From Aedes albopictus (lineage: Eukaryota; Arthropoda; Insecta; Diptera; Culicidae): a DNA stretch of 64,000 nt. The notes beneath the pieces were generated by a model, which was not told the origin of the DNA, did not search any database, and worked only from the letters and a program-made list of their open reading frames with translations. Location of the stretch: positions 503,026,536-503,090,535 of the forward strand of contig NC_085137.1 of NCBI RefSeq assembly GCF_035046485.1, written 5' to 3'. The translations under genes and the position numbers were made by a program. Below are positions 43,000-54,469 of the stretch, one piece after another. Every line of letters begins with the position of its first letter. Position 1 is the first letter of the stretch.

Positions 43000-44990
43000 T
43001 AGTATTTGATACCAAAATAACCAGACATTAGGCGAGGCGCAGGAATGAATTGGATCATTATTATTGGTTGATGCTTAATTTGACGGGAATTATATAAAAC
43101 TCTATCTGTCAGTCCTAACAAAATATCCGTTGGCTCCTTGTGTAAGTGCAGTTGATCTGGCGGTTAGTAATAAGAACAATAAGCTGATGCTTATCCGATC
43201 ATTTCTACCTACTAATATCTCTGATATTTCAGTTTGGTTTAGCTTGAAACTCCTGTTCGTATTCTTCAAACACAAACTGTACTCGCATCTCTGCGAGTGA
43301 CTTTGCACTCCTTGGGAGTGAGTCAATTTCTCCGCCAGCCCAACGACTTTGGTGCTGCTCTTTGTTTATAACACAACACTAAAACCGACGAAAGCAAAAG
43401 CTTATTTAGCGCGCCAGCTCATTCATCATAGGGCCGAAGGCTGAAGGAGCCTCTCTAGCTACACAGCTTTCTTTGATTCCGTTCGTCTTGGCTTAGCCGC
43501 CCCTTGAGACTTGAGACCGACGGAGTGAGTAAGTAGCAGACGGAGAGGTCATCGCGCAAGTCAATCCCCGCGCGGTGGAAATAAATGAAATAAAAATAAA
43601 CAATTACGCCATTGCTCATCCACGGATCGCCGTGGCTCGAATCGAATCGAAAGCCATTCGAAGCCACCATCGCATGAAAACTGAGCGAGGCCCCGAATGA
43701 GTAAACATGCCGCGGAGTAGTTTGTTGTGCCCATGGGGTTGTTGCGGTTGTTGGTTGAGGTTGGCCGGGCTTAGTGGCGTTGTTCGAGGTGAGAAAGCGG
43801 ATTTGCCAATTAGCATCTACTGCGATCGACCGATGGTGGGTACAGTTCATAGGTGGTTGGGTGGGTATTTTGCTCTAGTTGAGATGAATCACAGTAGATT
43901 CAGCTTACTGGGAGGTGTGCTTTATTTATTAGTGGTGATAAGGAATGCGTCACCTATCAAGGAAGATGCTGTAAACATTTTGCGACGACTCAGCGTTCAT
44001 CGATTTCGTATTAGCGTATGATTCAGCAAAAATGAATGAACTTTGTCAGATAATAATTGAACATGGTTTTCTGGCCATACTTAGTTGGTAATCACATGCA
44101 CTGAGATTGACCGTATTGATATTGACGGCAAGACTTGATCTTGATTAGCTACTAGTTTAGAGAGAAACGAAGATAAGCTTGAATATCTACAAAGACGGTG
44201 TACATGGTCACGGGCGGAGACAGAGGCAGACTTGAAAAAACAGGACTTTAATTGCACCCATGCACGAATATCGCAAACCACAAATTCCAGCATGAGCTTG
44301 ATTCTGTTAATACCGTGAAGTCTTCACAATCCTATTTAAAACCTTACGTAACTATTACTGTGTTTATCTGTTGTTCACAACCTTCTGAGATATTATCATC
44401 TGTTTTGCTTTCGAAAGTAGGTATTTACTTGTGACGACATTCTCTCCTGTCTGTCCCTCTCCACATTACGAGATATCAAACGCATCGCTGACATGTGGTG
44501 GAGTCGTGCGTGTGGCATAAGAAAGTAAAATTCAACGCACATTTGCTGCTCCAACGCAACACTGGAATTGGCATCGAATGTTTCACTGCGGTACTGCTGC
44601 CACTAGTCAGTGTGAATGTGCATTGAATTCCAATGAAGACACGGCGCGACTGACTGCTTATAAACCGACACGGGGACGGGGATTGGGGTTTTTGTGACGT
44701 TTGGTGGACGCGAAGGGACCGGAGAAGGTCGTCGTTGCACACGAATGTCGTCGTCGTCGTCGTATACGGGAAAGGGATGGTGTCGCATATCGGTGGAATT
44801 GTCGTAGCGGGACCTGTGTGTTGATTTGTTGGGCCAGCGGTTGGCAACTGAATTCATCAGAATTGATGAAAGTCCATTGAAGCTTAACGGAGGATTCCAT
44901 ATATATAATTTCATGATCAAAGACTCTTGCCTCATTTGGAAACTTTCTTCTATCTAGGAATCTTATCACTATTCAAATGCGAAACACTTC
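43000..44990. other. Low-copy intronic region, candidate regulatory DNA
   Basis: 43430-43860 and 44450-44850 are GC-richer with no element signatures. They include a GTCGTCGTCGTCGTC run near 44748. Overlapping frames on both strands (43455-43850, 43707-44021, 44476-44847 and others) match nothing recognised and are not called as genes. Confidence 0.4.
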
Positions 44991-44991
44991 T

Positions 44992-45233
44992 AATTCAAGA
45001 CCAACAATTGAAAAGGCCACAACAACATTTTGTAAACATTTTTGTTTCTGTCGACTTGTAGCCTTCTGAACTCCAACCCACACACCTCACCACCACTAAC
45101 AGAAAGCGCAAGCATCAAGCTTTCTGTTAGTGGTGGTGAGATGCATGGGTGGAGTTCAGAAGGCTCTAAGTCGACAGAAACGTGTTCGTTTACGCAATGT
45201 TGATGAGGCCTTTTTAATTGTTGGTCTTGAATT
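44992..45233. mobile_element. Foldback MITE, copy 2, complete, 242 bp
   Basis: AATTCAAGACCAACAATTGA at the left and TTAATTGTTGGTCTTGAATT at the right. The arms pair through almost the whole length, with CACCACCACTAACAGAAAG against CTTTCTGTTAGTGGTGGTG flanking a centre of ~15 bp. Partner copy at 7100-7314. Confidence 0.88.
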
Positions 45234-45754
45234 GTGATTGAACGTAGTAGTTGTAGTATGAAAACTATCAATCAAAGAATTAGGAATTTTTATGTTTGTG
45301 TGTAGAAAATTTCCACCCAAAATATCAATATTTTGCAAAGCATCAAATATGGCAGAGTACTACACTGATCATAACTTTATATTAGTGATCAATCCATCAC
45401 CATATTACCAAAAAAATTTGGACGTCAAGTTTTTTTTTGTTTTTCCTCCATTAACAGCTGACAAACACTTTCGCGAAGTTGGCATTCATACAATACTACC
45501 ACGCTCATTGTTTACAAATCGTGATAGCAGGCCCACACACGTTACCGTCGCTCCGACGCAGAAATTATGACATTCATTGCAAACAATTATGACTGTCAAT
45601 ATGCTTGACACGAAGAGGAATCTACGCCTAGGGATTGGTTTAGTATTAGTGCCCGACGCAAGACATACAAATATAGCATCCCGTAAGCTTTGTTTTTCAT
45701 TAATGGATCGAGGATTCGGTTCACAAATTAAATTTTTACCTAGGGTCCTAGGAT
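45234..45754. other. Unassigned intronic DNA
   Basis: A minus-strand frame at 45486-45851 and a plus frame at 45292-45570 overlap; neither shows a domain. Confidence 0.4.
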
Positions 45755-46300
45755 AAAAATCTACTTCGTCATATGCGCTAATTCCCGTCATATCAGACGG
45801 AAAATAATCAATAATCACGGATATTTCCACTAACCTTCGCCAATGACACAATAGACGGAAGTATAGGAAGGTAGACTATCAATAACTAGCCTCTATAGGA
45901 CATAAAATCGATTTTTTTTACTAAATGTCACATTTAAATTTCACTCTCCTTACGAGTTTACGTGCTCCTCCCGAAATTGCATATGCCAAAGGAAACTGCA
46001 CCAAAGTAGTAGTTTGAGAACATTCATTGATCTGACCCCACAAAAGCTCAGTAGTCCTACGTTTGATTTCAATGCTGCAGAATGGATTGGACGCAGTGGC
46101 TTAATTTCCGCAACAGGGGAGGAAAAAAAATTCAGAAAAAGCTGCTCAATTAATCAAATAAATAACTTCTTTCCATCGGTGGAATGTGAATAAACATTTT
46201 TTTCTTCGTCATAGGAAGGAGGACATAATAATATCTCACAACTACAGGTAAAAAAATATTCGGTGCACTATAATGTCGCACCTTGATCTGGTGGATAAAA
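45755..46300. repeat. Interspersed repeat, copy 2 (partner 36255-36800)
   Basis: CTACTTCGTCATATGCGCTA, TCATATCAGACGGAAAATAA, GGAAACTGCACCAAAG and TCAAATAAATAACTT in the partner's order. Both copies end near a TGATCTGGTG motif. Confidence 0.75.
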
Positions 46301-47055
46301 TGATTGCCTGGTTTTGGTTGTTATAATACAGGCACAACTATTCCAATTTTGAAGATTTTTGCTTTAGAAAACAGTAATTTAATTGGCGATTAAAAGTTGA
46401 GGTTATGTCGTGAAAATTTGGAAGTTTGAAAGGAAAATACCAGTTCCAGTTTAATCATTATTTTTTTGGTAAATTTATCGATAAAATGAATTTTTCTACC
46501 CCGATCCCACATTAAATTTTACCTGAAACGACTCAATCACTAAAATACGAAATGGGATTTCACAAAACTTAACCTCACTTTAGGAAGCCAATAGGATTGC
46601 GATTGATTTGACCGACTTTTCGAATACACAATTAGAGTTGTTTTATTGTTTTTGATCATCCTATGTACCAAAGTGTCTTCAAGAAATGAAGTATGACGGA
46701 AATAGAATTCATATTGCGCCGAGAATAGAATTGGAGTAGACGGAAACAGACTTTGACGAAGAATTATTCAATTTTATTATTTTAATTGAATTGTGGTGGC
46801 TTTACAAAAAAACATGCATTGATTGAAACTTGGTTTATGAATTAGTGTTTCGATATTGAATTGGCCATGGGGCATAAGCAAGGTGCGAGAAAACACTCGT
46901 TCATTATTAGTCGGTGCTTCGCACGACGGGAAGCAGATCAAAATCCTAAATGATATCAGTTTTTTACCTAAACAGACTTCAATTTAAGAAGGATGAATGC
47001 TCAAGAAAATTAAAGGTTAAGCCATGTGAAATTTCAAAGGAGTACAACTTTTCCA
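46301..47055. other. AT-rich unassigned DNA
   Basis: Nothing recognised; likely the eroded left part of the next element. Confidence 0.35.
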
Positions 47056-47761
47056 ACTTTGAGCTGTTATATCTCCGGATTCAAGGAACCGAATGCAATG
47101 AAATTTTGACCATTTATGACTTACATAATGAGCTTTGAAAAACGTTTGACACAACTTTAAATTATTAACAAGAGAAAAAGATATAGCGATTTTATTTATT
47201 TTATGATTTTTTAGTAAATTGGTCTATTTTTAATATGCATCCCAATACTTTTTCTATTAATTGAAGGCTATGTTGTTACTTTCCTTTAAAACATAATAAT
47301 ATTCAAGACAACTGGAGGGAATTTAAATGAACTATAATTAGCATCTTGAATTTTGAAACGATGTTGAAGTTTTAGAAAATTTAGTGTTTTATTAGAAAAA
47401 TAAACTAATCGTAATAATTTTCTTCCGTGTTGAGAACTTTAAGTTGTGTCAAAGGTTTTTCAAAGCTCATTATATTAGTCATAAATGGTCAAAATTTCAT
47501 TGCATTCGGTTAATTGAATCCGGAGATATAACAGCTCAAAGTTAGCTATCGGATAATTTAACCTTTTTCTAGAATCTTTATAACTTCGTGCAGAATAGCC
47601 CGATCTTTTCCAAATTTTGTCCTCTTATACACAACTAGTTGATCAACTTACAGTAAACGTTTTAGAATATTTGATGCACGTTTCGAAAAGTTACAACTAG
47701 TCGAACATTTTTTGAAAAATAAAAATTTTGCCTGTCCCGATCATTTTGTCTATCCCCTGTA
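47056..47761. mobile_element. CAGGGGATAG-ended foldback repeat, copy 2
   Basis: Arms at about 47056-47152 and 47447-47545 are inverted: GAGCTGTTATATCTCCGGAT against ATCCGGAGATATAACAGCTC, and AATGAAATTTTGACCATTTA against TAAATGGTCAAAATTTCATT. The right end reads GGACAGGC-type sequence then CTATCCCCTG and TA. Copy 1 is at 36850-37157. Confidence 0.7.
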
Positions 47762-47844
47762 TGTCTCAAAAGGCAAGAAACACAAATTTTGAAGTCACAG
47801 TTTGTTTAATTGGCAAATAAATTCGTGAACAATTTACTAAGGTA

Positions 47845-48060
47845 CACCGGGGCAAGATGAAACGGGTGGGGCAAGATGAAACAGCGGGTTAACATGATGT
47901 TTTCTAATGATGATAAACATTTTGATCGCCATAACACAATGTTTTTGATCCAAACAATCTTTTAGCGAAGGAAAACTTTCCAAATTGTATTGAAATCTAC
48001 CAGTATAATTTTAATTTTATTCTGTAATTGCCCATTTCCCCTTTAAATCAACCTTAAATT
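47845..48060. mobile_element. Single end of a GGGGCAAGATGAAAC element
   Basis: After TA (47843-47844) the sequence CACCGGGGCAAGATGAAACG carries the motif at 47849-47863, repeated 19 bp later at 47868-47882. No inverted partner end was found, so this is probably a solo end. The right limit is arbitrary. Confidence 0.55.
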
Positions 48061-49022
48061 TGCATGTGAAGTAATGATTGCTCTAAATACACCGTACCTA
48101 TATCTGCATGCAATAAAGCTTCAGCACCGTGGTTACTTGGGTAGAGCTTAAGGGTAGACTAGGCCCGTGTAGCTGCCGGCTTAGAATAGCACTACGGACC
48201 ACCTGTTCCGGGGGTAAAAGTCCACCAAACAGGTAACCCCAATCCAAGGTGTCAGGCGACCCGTGCTGAGGGATGAATGATTGAGGGGGTTTCAAAGATG
48301 CTCGATCTTTAACGGAGCCCGTAGCGTGGGTAGATCGCCTTTTTGGGTTGCGTTACGGTGATAGATCTACCAAACCGAAATCTAGTGTCGTCCTATTTTT
48401 CAATTTTGGAATATGTGTTCTGGTAATTCAAGGAATTATAGTATTTAGTCCTTACTACTGGTGTTTTGATGACTTCCAGTTTTTGAATAAAACCGAGTTT
48501 ACCAACTTTACTTTGCATATAGTTAAAAACCTCGCCATCTGAGGCTAAACTCAATGCAAAGGAAATCAAATTGGGTTAGGGATCCATGTATGTACTAACT
48601 CTTCGAAGACTCGAAAGTGCTAGTACGCAAGGAACATACTAGAATCCTTATTACTGAACACATGTTCCATTATTGGAATGATATTGCTGCTAATGTTAAA
48701 ACCCGGGTCCTAAACTTCCTACTGGGGAGAATTTAGCAGTAAAACAAGGGTGATGCTAGATTTCCGATGCATGGCCAATATCAGTACTCTTGTTTTGTTT
48801 TCTAAGAAAACAAAACAAAAACTGTATCAAAATCGATACTTTATTGCCCCTCAATGGGGGAGACCCATGTAGGTAGCTGATTCGTGAAGTTGGCGAGGTT
48901 CCATGAGAGAAAAATGTTCTCCTCTGTTGGCTGAGTTGTGTAAATAGTTTTTTGTTAAATCGGTGAAATCCCACACTCGTGGAGTTTTTTTTTTTGAGAA
49001 CATCAACGAAAACTGTATCAGA
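48061..49022. other. Unassigned, probably repetitive DNA
   Basis: Segments such as GGTGTCAGGCGACCCGTGCT and GGGGGAGACCCATGTAGGTA look like parts of interspersed repeats, but no family could be assigned. No gene. Confidence 0.35.
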
Positions 49023-49560
49023 TGGGCTTGGTGGTCTAGTGGCTACCGCTTTTGATTCGTATGCAGAAGGTCATGGGTTCAATCCCTGGCCCGTCCCTTT
49101 CATCCTACTTTGTATCATTCTATCAACTTTCTCTCTCTCTCTCTTCTCTACATATACAACTCATGTATATTCATATGTTCATAGCCATCGCTAGAACCAG
49201 AAACGAATTGGAAAAAGTCGTTTCCCTCCCTTTCATCTTTCACTCACAGCACAGTGTCTATAACGCCTACAAGTTATGCAACCAAAGCGTGCTGTGCCGC
49301 TTGACCTTATTCACCTTATTCACCACACATTCTATCACCATACGAACACTATAAATAATCCCTTATCCATGGATCGGATCAGCGACCCAACGGTGACTCC
49401 CAGATCTCCCATCCTTTCCGTCTAACAAATACCCCAGTCCGTGCTGGTTGTGGGGATGCAGAGGTGATCTCGGCCTTTAGTAGCAACAACCAGCACACTC
49501 TAACATTCCTTTCCCTTCCCAACTGGCTATAAGGACGTGGCCGCCGCTGCCGCCGTTATG
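49023..49560 (+). mobile_element. tRNA-headed SINE-like element
   Basis: GGCTTGGTGGTCTAGTGGCT (A box) and CATGGGTTCAATCCCTGGCC (B box) form a tRNA-like head of about 75 bp, followed by (CT)n and a long non-tRNA body. The 3' end is not fixed. Absence of a clean acceptor stem argues against a functional tRNA. Confidence 0.65.
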
Positions 49561-50228
49561 GATAAAAAATTTATGAGTTGCTTAAATTGCACTTTGAGAA
49601 TAAGTGGAGTGTCCCAACCCTTATTCATTTGGATCTCAGTGCAATTGTTACCAGCTCAGATTAACCCGTTAACGCCCAAGGTGTCTCACAATTTAAATCT
49701 TCAAATAAATTTGTTATCAAAGGTTGAGTTCCAATAAAATAAGCATGATTTGACGAAAAAAATTGAAGTCTATGGTGTAGTTCCAAAAAAATTCTTCATT
49801 GTAGGTCCTCAATATTTGATAATTTTCTCGAGTTCTATTTCAGCACAAATTCTACGCTATCGTATTATTCTGATCCGAATAGATACAATCCAGCACTAAA
49901 CAAGTGAGAGAGATGATAATCACTCAAAAAGAATAGAAAAAAAGACTTTTAAATTGGGGAAGAAATATAACCCGATAAACGCTTAAAAGTATGCAATGCA
50001 TGGTTCTTGTAATTTCATGTAATTTCGACTGCAGTGTTCAACATTTCTCATTTTTTTAAGAAACCATATAAAGAGAACTCACTATGTGTAGCATAACCAA
50101 ACGTTAAAATACTGTAGAAGTTAGATTTTACAGAGATAATCATTTTTAGTAAAGTAATTGAGTTTTGCCTTCAGCACCCCACAAAATCTCTTTACGTATT
50201 CACCATACGTAAACTTTTCAGAAATTTT
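49561..50228. other. AT-rich unassigned DNA
   Basis: Nothing recognised. Confidence 0.4.
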
Positions 50229-50352
50229 GCATGTTTTAAAAGGAAAATCGTATTAAGTACTGTTCAAGGTACTGTTCTTTTTAATTTGTATCCTTTGACA
50301 GATGCGTATTTCGACCTCAACTATAAGGTCGTCTTCGGTGTCTCGTACTTAC
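50229..50352 (+). repeat. Copy of the 18609-18822 interspersed repeat
   Basis: GGAAAATCGTATTAAGTACT, TATCCTTTGACAGATGCGTA and GGTCGTCTTCGGTGTCTCGT correspond to one arm. A small local duplication (GTACTGTTC twice) is present. Confidence 0.75.
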
Positions 50353-50629
50353 AGGTATTCCACTAACACGCCCAGGTTCATCATCATTCCATGTTTTGAT
50401 ATAAAATTTCAACCCGATATACTCTACACGTTACTGTTTTTACTACTCCATGATTTTTTATTCGTGAACAATGTGAGGGTTTTCTGGGCACTATCAAAGT
50501 AACATAGAAAAGGTAATGTGTCTTTCGGCTACATGAAAAATGATAAACTACCCAAAATTCAATTTTATTCGATCTACCAAATGCAATTTAGAATTACGTA
50601 CAAAAGTCTAAAAAACATAACGCTGGGGG
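50353..50629. other. Short unassigned spacer
   Basis: Nothing recognised. Confidence 0.4.
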
Positions 50630-51440
50630 GAAGAACATTCCCGGTAGAAATCCCCGAAGGAATCCCGGGAGGATTTACATATCATGAGTTCTGAGGGAAT
50701 CTCAGCTGAAAGCTTGGTAGGAATCCCTGAAATAATCACAGATGAAATCCCGGGAGGGATTACTGTATAAATCTCGAGCGAGGATCCCGGCTTGTAGAAA
50801 GAATTCCATTAGGATTCTCTGAATATGTTTCGACAAATCACTTTGAAAGTATACTAAAATGAATCTGTGAAGTAAATCCAGAAGAAATCCGTGAAATAAT
50901 GCTGGTTAAAATATCTGAAAGAATCCCTTCAGGACTTTTTGAAATAATTCTGGCAGAAATCCCTGAAGTTATTCCTGAAGCAATCCGGTAAAGAATACCT
51001 GATGGAATCCTTAGAGTGAACATGACAAGAATGCCGGCCAGAAGCTGAGCAGGCTTTCTTACAAGAACCATAGAAGATGTCTCTATGATCTAGAATTGCC
51101 TAAAAAAACCTCGGAAGAAACATATATTTTTTCATATTTTTTTTCGGGAGGAATCCTTAATGGAATAACAGGAACAGGGAATAATCCTGGAAGGAATCTT
51201 TGAAGGAATTTCAGCACAAATTGAATGCAGAAAAGAATAAATAAAAGAACCCTTTCAGGATTTTCCTAAGCAACTCCTGCAAAAATCCCTGAAGAGAACT
51301 CCGGAGCAATTCGTACAGCAATCTCGGAAGCAATATCTGAAGGAATCTCGGGAATAAACCTGAGAAGATTCTCAAAAGGAATGAAGAAATCCTGGAAAGA
51401 ATTCCTGAAGGTATCTCAAAAAAGAACCGCAGCTCATCTA
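50630..51440. repeat. Degenerate GGAATCCC/GAAGGAAT array
   Basis: Units such as GAAATCCCGGGAGGGATTAC and GAATCTCGGGAATAAACC. The minus-strand frames at 50838-51071 (IPSGIL, ASGITSGI peptide repeats) and 51211-51447 are by-products. Confidence 0.7.
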
Positions 51441-51469
51441 ATCTCAATTAAATTCTTCACCCTACTCTC

Positions 51470-51998
51470 TAGCTTCCACCTTACTGTCTTCTTTGCCCTC
51501 TATTCCAACCCTCTATCCTACGCTCTATCTTATCCTTCAACCCCACCATCTGCCCTACCCCCTACACTATCCTCTACCATAACCACTGCCCTATCCTTTA
51601 CCGTACCCTGTAGCCTATATTATGCTTAATCGTACTGTCTACCCTACTGTCCACCCTAACATTTTTCCCACCCTCAACCCTACTCTCTATCTTACACTCT
51701 TCCCTACCGTCTACCCTATCCTCTACCCTAACCTTCTACTCCACTCCCTCAACTCTATCCTTGACCCAAATCCTCTACCCGACCGTCTGCTCCACCGTTC
51801 AGGGGCCATCCGTGGTCATGCTAGGGGGGGAGTTAATGCAAAGACCACGGTCCATACAATTTTTTTTGTATGTTTAAAAAACCACGCGGTGGGGGAGGTA
51901 GTGTTCGGAGTCTCGCATAAAATTACCGCGTGGTTTATGGACAGCCCCTTATCCTACCCGCTACCCTACCATCTACCATGATCCTCCACCTTTTTTCT
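51470..51998 (+). repeat. 12-bp pyrimidine-rich array (CTACCCTATCCT type)
   Basis: C/T-rich units with CTACCCTA cores repeat at about 12 bp, giving a 4-residue period (YPTV, FPTL, NPTL) in an open frame at 51622-51981. One strand is almost purine-free for hundreds of bases. A MITE interrupts it at 51802-51948 and the array resumes afterwards. Confidence 0.8.
51802..51948. mobile_element. MITE, GGGGCTGTCCATAAACCACG type
   Basis: The right end reverse-complemented is GGGGCTGTCCATAAACCACG; the left is GGGGCCATCCGTGGTCATGC. ACCACGCGGT occurs in both orientations inside. It is inserted in the pyrimidine array. Confidence 0.75.
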
Positions 51999-52009
51999 CA
52001 TAAAGCCCT

Positions 52010-52640
52010 ATCGGTAGATACTCATAGCTCAAACTACCATTCCGCGACTGCCATCTTGAATATGGTCTGCCATCTTGGGTTTCAAAATGGCGTTGGATAT
52101 TCATTTTTGAGTTCTATTCATGGAGCTCGATCGATAGATACCCGTATTGCATGGTATCAAAGCTCAAACTCTCATTCTGTGGCCGCCATCTTGGATATGG
52201 TCCGCCATCTTGAATTTCGAAATAGAGGCAAATATCGATTTTTGACTTCTACACATGAAGCCCGATTGATAGATACCCATATTGCATGGTATCATAGCTC
52301 AAACTACCATTCCGTGGCGGCCATATTGGATATAGTCCGCCATCTTGGATTTCAAAATGGCGTGAAATATCGATTTTTGACTTCTACTCATCATGCCCGA
52401 TCGATAGATACCCATATTGCATGGTATTATAGATCAAACTACTCTTCCATGGCCGCCATCTTGGATATGGTCCGCCATCTTGGATTTCAAAATGGCGTCG
52501 GATATTCATTTTTGAGTTCTACTTGTGAAGTTCGATCGATAGATATCCATATTGCATAGTATCTGAAGCAGCATTGCCGTTAAAAAGCATATATTCTGAC
52601 CACCATCTTGGAACCTAAGCCGCCATCTTGAATTTCAATA
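52010..52640 (+). repeat. 135-bp tandem array, four units, open as 45-codon repeats
   Basis: The marker TTGCATGGTAT or its variant recurs with GCAT at 52149, 52284, 52419 and 52554, exactly 135 bp apart. Each unit includes GCCGCCATCTTGGATATGGT and GGATTTCAAAATGGCG. Because 135 is divisible by three, a frame from 51930 to 52559 stays open and encodes diverged 45-residue repeats (VAAILDMVRHLGFQNG...SIDTHIAWY). Related to the CCATCTT field at 41220-42560. A protein is not claimed. Confidence 0.85.
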
Positions 52641-52727
52641 CCCCTGCTGCCACGTCCACATTCTAAGGAATGTGTATACCAAATTTGATTGAAATTTCTT
52701 GACGCATTTCAGAGTTATGCCAATGTT

Positions 52728-52836
52728 CCGGCATACATATATACATACGTACATACATATAAACATACAAATAGACAAACATACAAACATATAAACATTC
52801 AAGCATATAAACATACAATCATACATACATCAACTT
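52728..52836. repeat. ACAT microsatellite
   Basis: Imperfect ACATACATATAAACATACAA tetranucleotide tract; frames through it are low complexity. Confidence 0.85.
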
Positions 52837-53102
52837 TTGTATGTATTGATTAACAACTCTGCCGAAGAAATGAACTGTAAATTGTTAACCATTGTCAAGA
52901 TTCCAGGGAAATGCATTTTTTTCGCATTGGAAATGATGCTCACAGATCGTGACAATATGCATTCTTTGCAGCATCGTAGACGCCACCTAGTGGACCAGTC
53001 ACAAACTATATTGTCCACTATGAGCAAGGTATGGGTGTGGAAAACATCTTCTCTGAAGAAAGTATTCTAAGATTTTGCATAATTCTGGAGATATTCACAT
53101 CA
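52837..53102. other. Unassigned spacer
   Basis: No recognised feature; a 77-codon frame at 52837-53070 is without a known domain. Confidence 0.4.
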
Positions 53103-53180
53103 AAAGGACTGTCCTATTTATAGGACGCTGGGCGTTCGGGGCATCTGTCCTATAAATAGGACGCTGGGCGGATATGGGTT
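53103..53180. repeat. Duplicated GTCCTATTTATAGGACGCTG motif
   Basis: GTCCTATTTATAGGACGCTG and TGTCCTATAAATAGGACGCT lie about 42 bp apart, each with a short palindrome, followed by GGGCG. Confidence 0.7.
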
Positions 53181-53368
53181 AATCACGGAGTAGCAACCAT
53201 TGACATGTATAGTCAGATTTGATCGTTGATTGTTGATGATCTAACATCAACGAAAACTGCATCAAAAGTTCTCTAAGTACCGGCAGAGGGGGTGTTTTCG
53301 GCCTTGGCAGTCTCTAAACGTTTGCAAAAACGATTATTGCATTTCAACCCGACGGTTTCGGTTATTTA

Positions 53369-53564
53369 CAGTCAGGTCTTTTTTTACGCGGTTTTGATTT
53401 ACGCGGCCGCGTAAAAAAAAACTCCATACAAAAAAAATTTCATCGTCTTATTTTTGCATGATTCGTCGAGAAATGGTGAGACTTTTTTTACGCGGTTTTT
53501 TGATTTTTGAACTGAGTTTTTTTTTACGCGGTACGTATCCCCCGCGTAAAAAAAAACCTGACTG
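53369..53564. mobile_element. MITE with CAGTCAGG ends, pogo/Tc1-like, 196 bp
   Basis: CAGTCAGGTCTTTTTTTACG at the left and, reverse-complemented, CAGTCAGGTTTTTTTTTACG at the right, with TA flanks (53367-53368, 53565-53566). ACGCGG motifs are repeated inside. No coding capacity. Confidence 0.88.
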
Positions 53565-53620
53565 TATTTAACCTTTTTCAAACACCAACAGTCGTAACGA
53601 AAATCAAAGTTCTCTAAGTA

Positions 53621-53835
53621 GGGTATCGCGCCACTTGGGCGGTGGCTTCTATATTCGTCTGTTTTCCACTATAACTCAGTCAATTTTGAACCAATTGACT
53701 TGAAATGTTGTACACTATTAGATACTATACCTATCTCACCACATTCCAAAAGTTGTGTCAAAAGGTTCATATTTGACTGAGTTATAGTGGAAAACAGACG
53801 AATATAGAAGCCACTGCCCAAGTGGCGCGATTCCC
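53621..53835. mobile_element. MITE with GGGTATCGCGCC ends, 215 bp
   Basis: GGGTATCGCGCCACTTGGGC and, reverse-complemented, GGGAATCGCGCCACTTGGGC head inverted repeats of about 65 bp through AACTCAGTCAA. TA flanks at 53619-53620 and 53836-53837. A fragment is at 38104-38162; a related element is at 56855-57031. Confidence 0.9.
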
Positions 53836-53877
53836 TATCTAAACATACTGAACCAGACCACAAGTTAGCATACCTTC

Positions 53878-53982
53878 CCCAGTAGCACACTTGTTGTACA
53901 TCAGTTTTTGTGACTCTTATATGACCAAATTTGGTCATATATGAGTTATATTGACTTTTCTAAAACATATGTGCTACTAGGG
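53878..53982. mobile_element. CCCAGTAGCAC MITE, copy 1
   Basis: CCCAGTAGCACACTTGTTGT and GTGCTACTAGGG are inverted ends; ACCAAATTTGGT is near the centre. Copy 2 is at 54889-54997. Confidence 0.7.
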
Positions 53983-54469
53983 TTTAGACCCAATCACCTA
54001 TACTTAATGAAGTTTTTGAACGTCCTTAGACTCCCTCCCGCTCTAACTTAAACTATATTCATACACCCTTCAAAATCCCCATTATGCACCTTTCCCGTAA
54101 ATCCTCCTTAAACCTCACCTCATTCACCATCTGAATTTACCAAAATGGATTTTACCCTAATAAAGGCTTCAATGTAGGCAGGCGTAGATAAAAAATTAAA
54201 ACAGACGGAGCTTCCTCTTTTATTGTGTGTTTCAGAAAAAAAAAGACGATTGCTGCTTTGCAGGTACGAGAGTTGAAGTTGCTTTGACGTGGTTTGTCTC
54301 TGTTTTGATGGTCATTGTTGGGAATGTAGCACTTAGCAGTAAGTGTCGTTAGATATTAACCATCTTGAAATTGCACAACACTGTTAATAACTATTAGTAA
54401 TATTTGCATTTTTACCGAGAGCTAGTATCGATTCATAAGTACTTTCAATTACCCATTGCATAGCGCGGT
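53983..54469. other. Unassigned intronic DNA
   Basis: Nothing recognised. Confidence 0.4.

Noticed and set aside
43455..44021. Overlapping frames on both strands as host exons
   Set aside because: No recognisable domain, no convincing splice sites and mutually overlapping; left as low-copy noncoding DNA.
48098..48295. Minus-strand 65-codon frame (MKPPQSF...)
   Set aside because: It lies in probable interspersed repeat DNA and no family was recognised.
49023..49097. Functional tRNA gene
   Set aside because: Good A and B boxes but no clean acceptor stem and a long SINE-like body follows.
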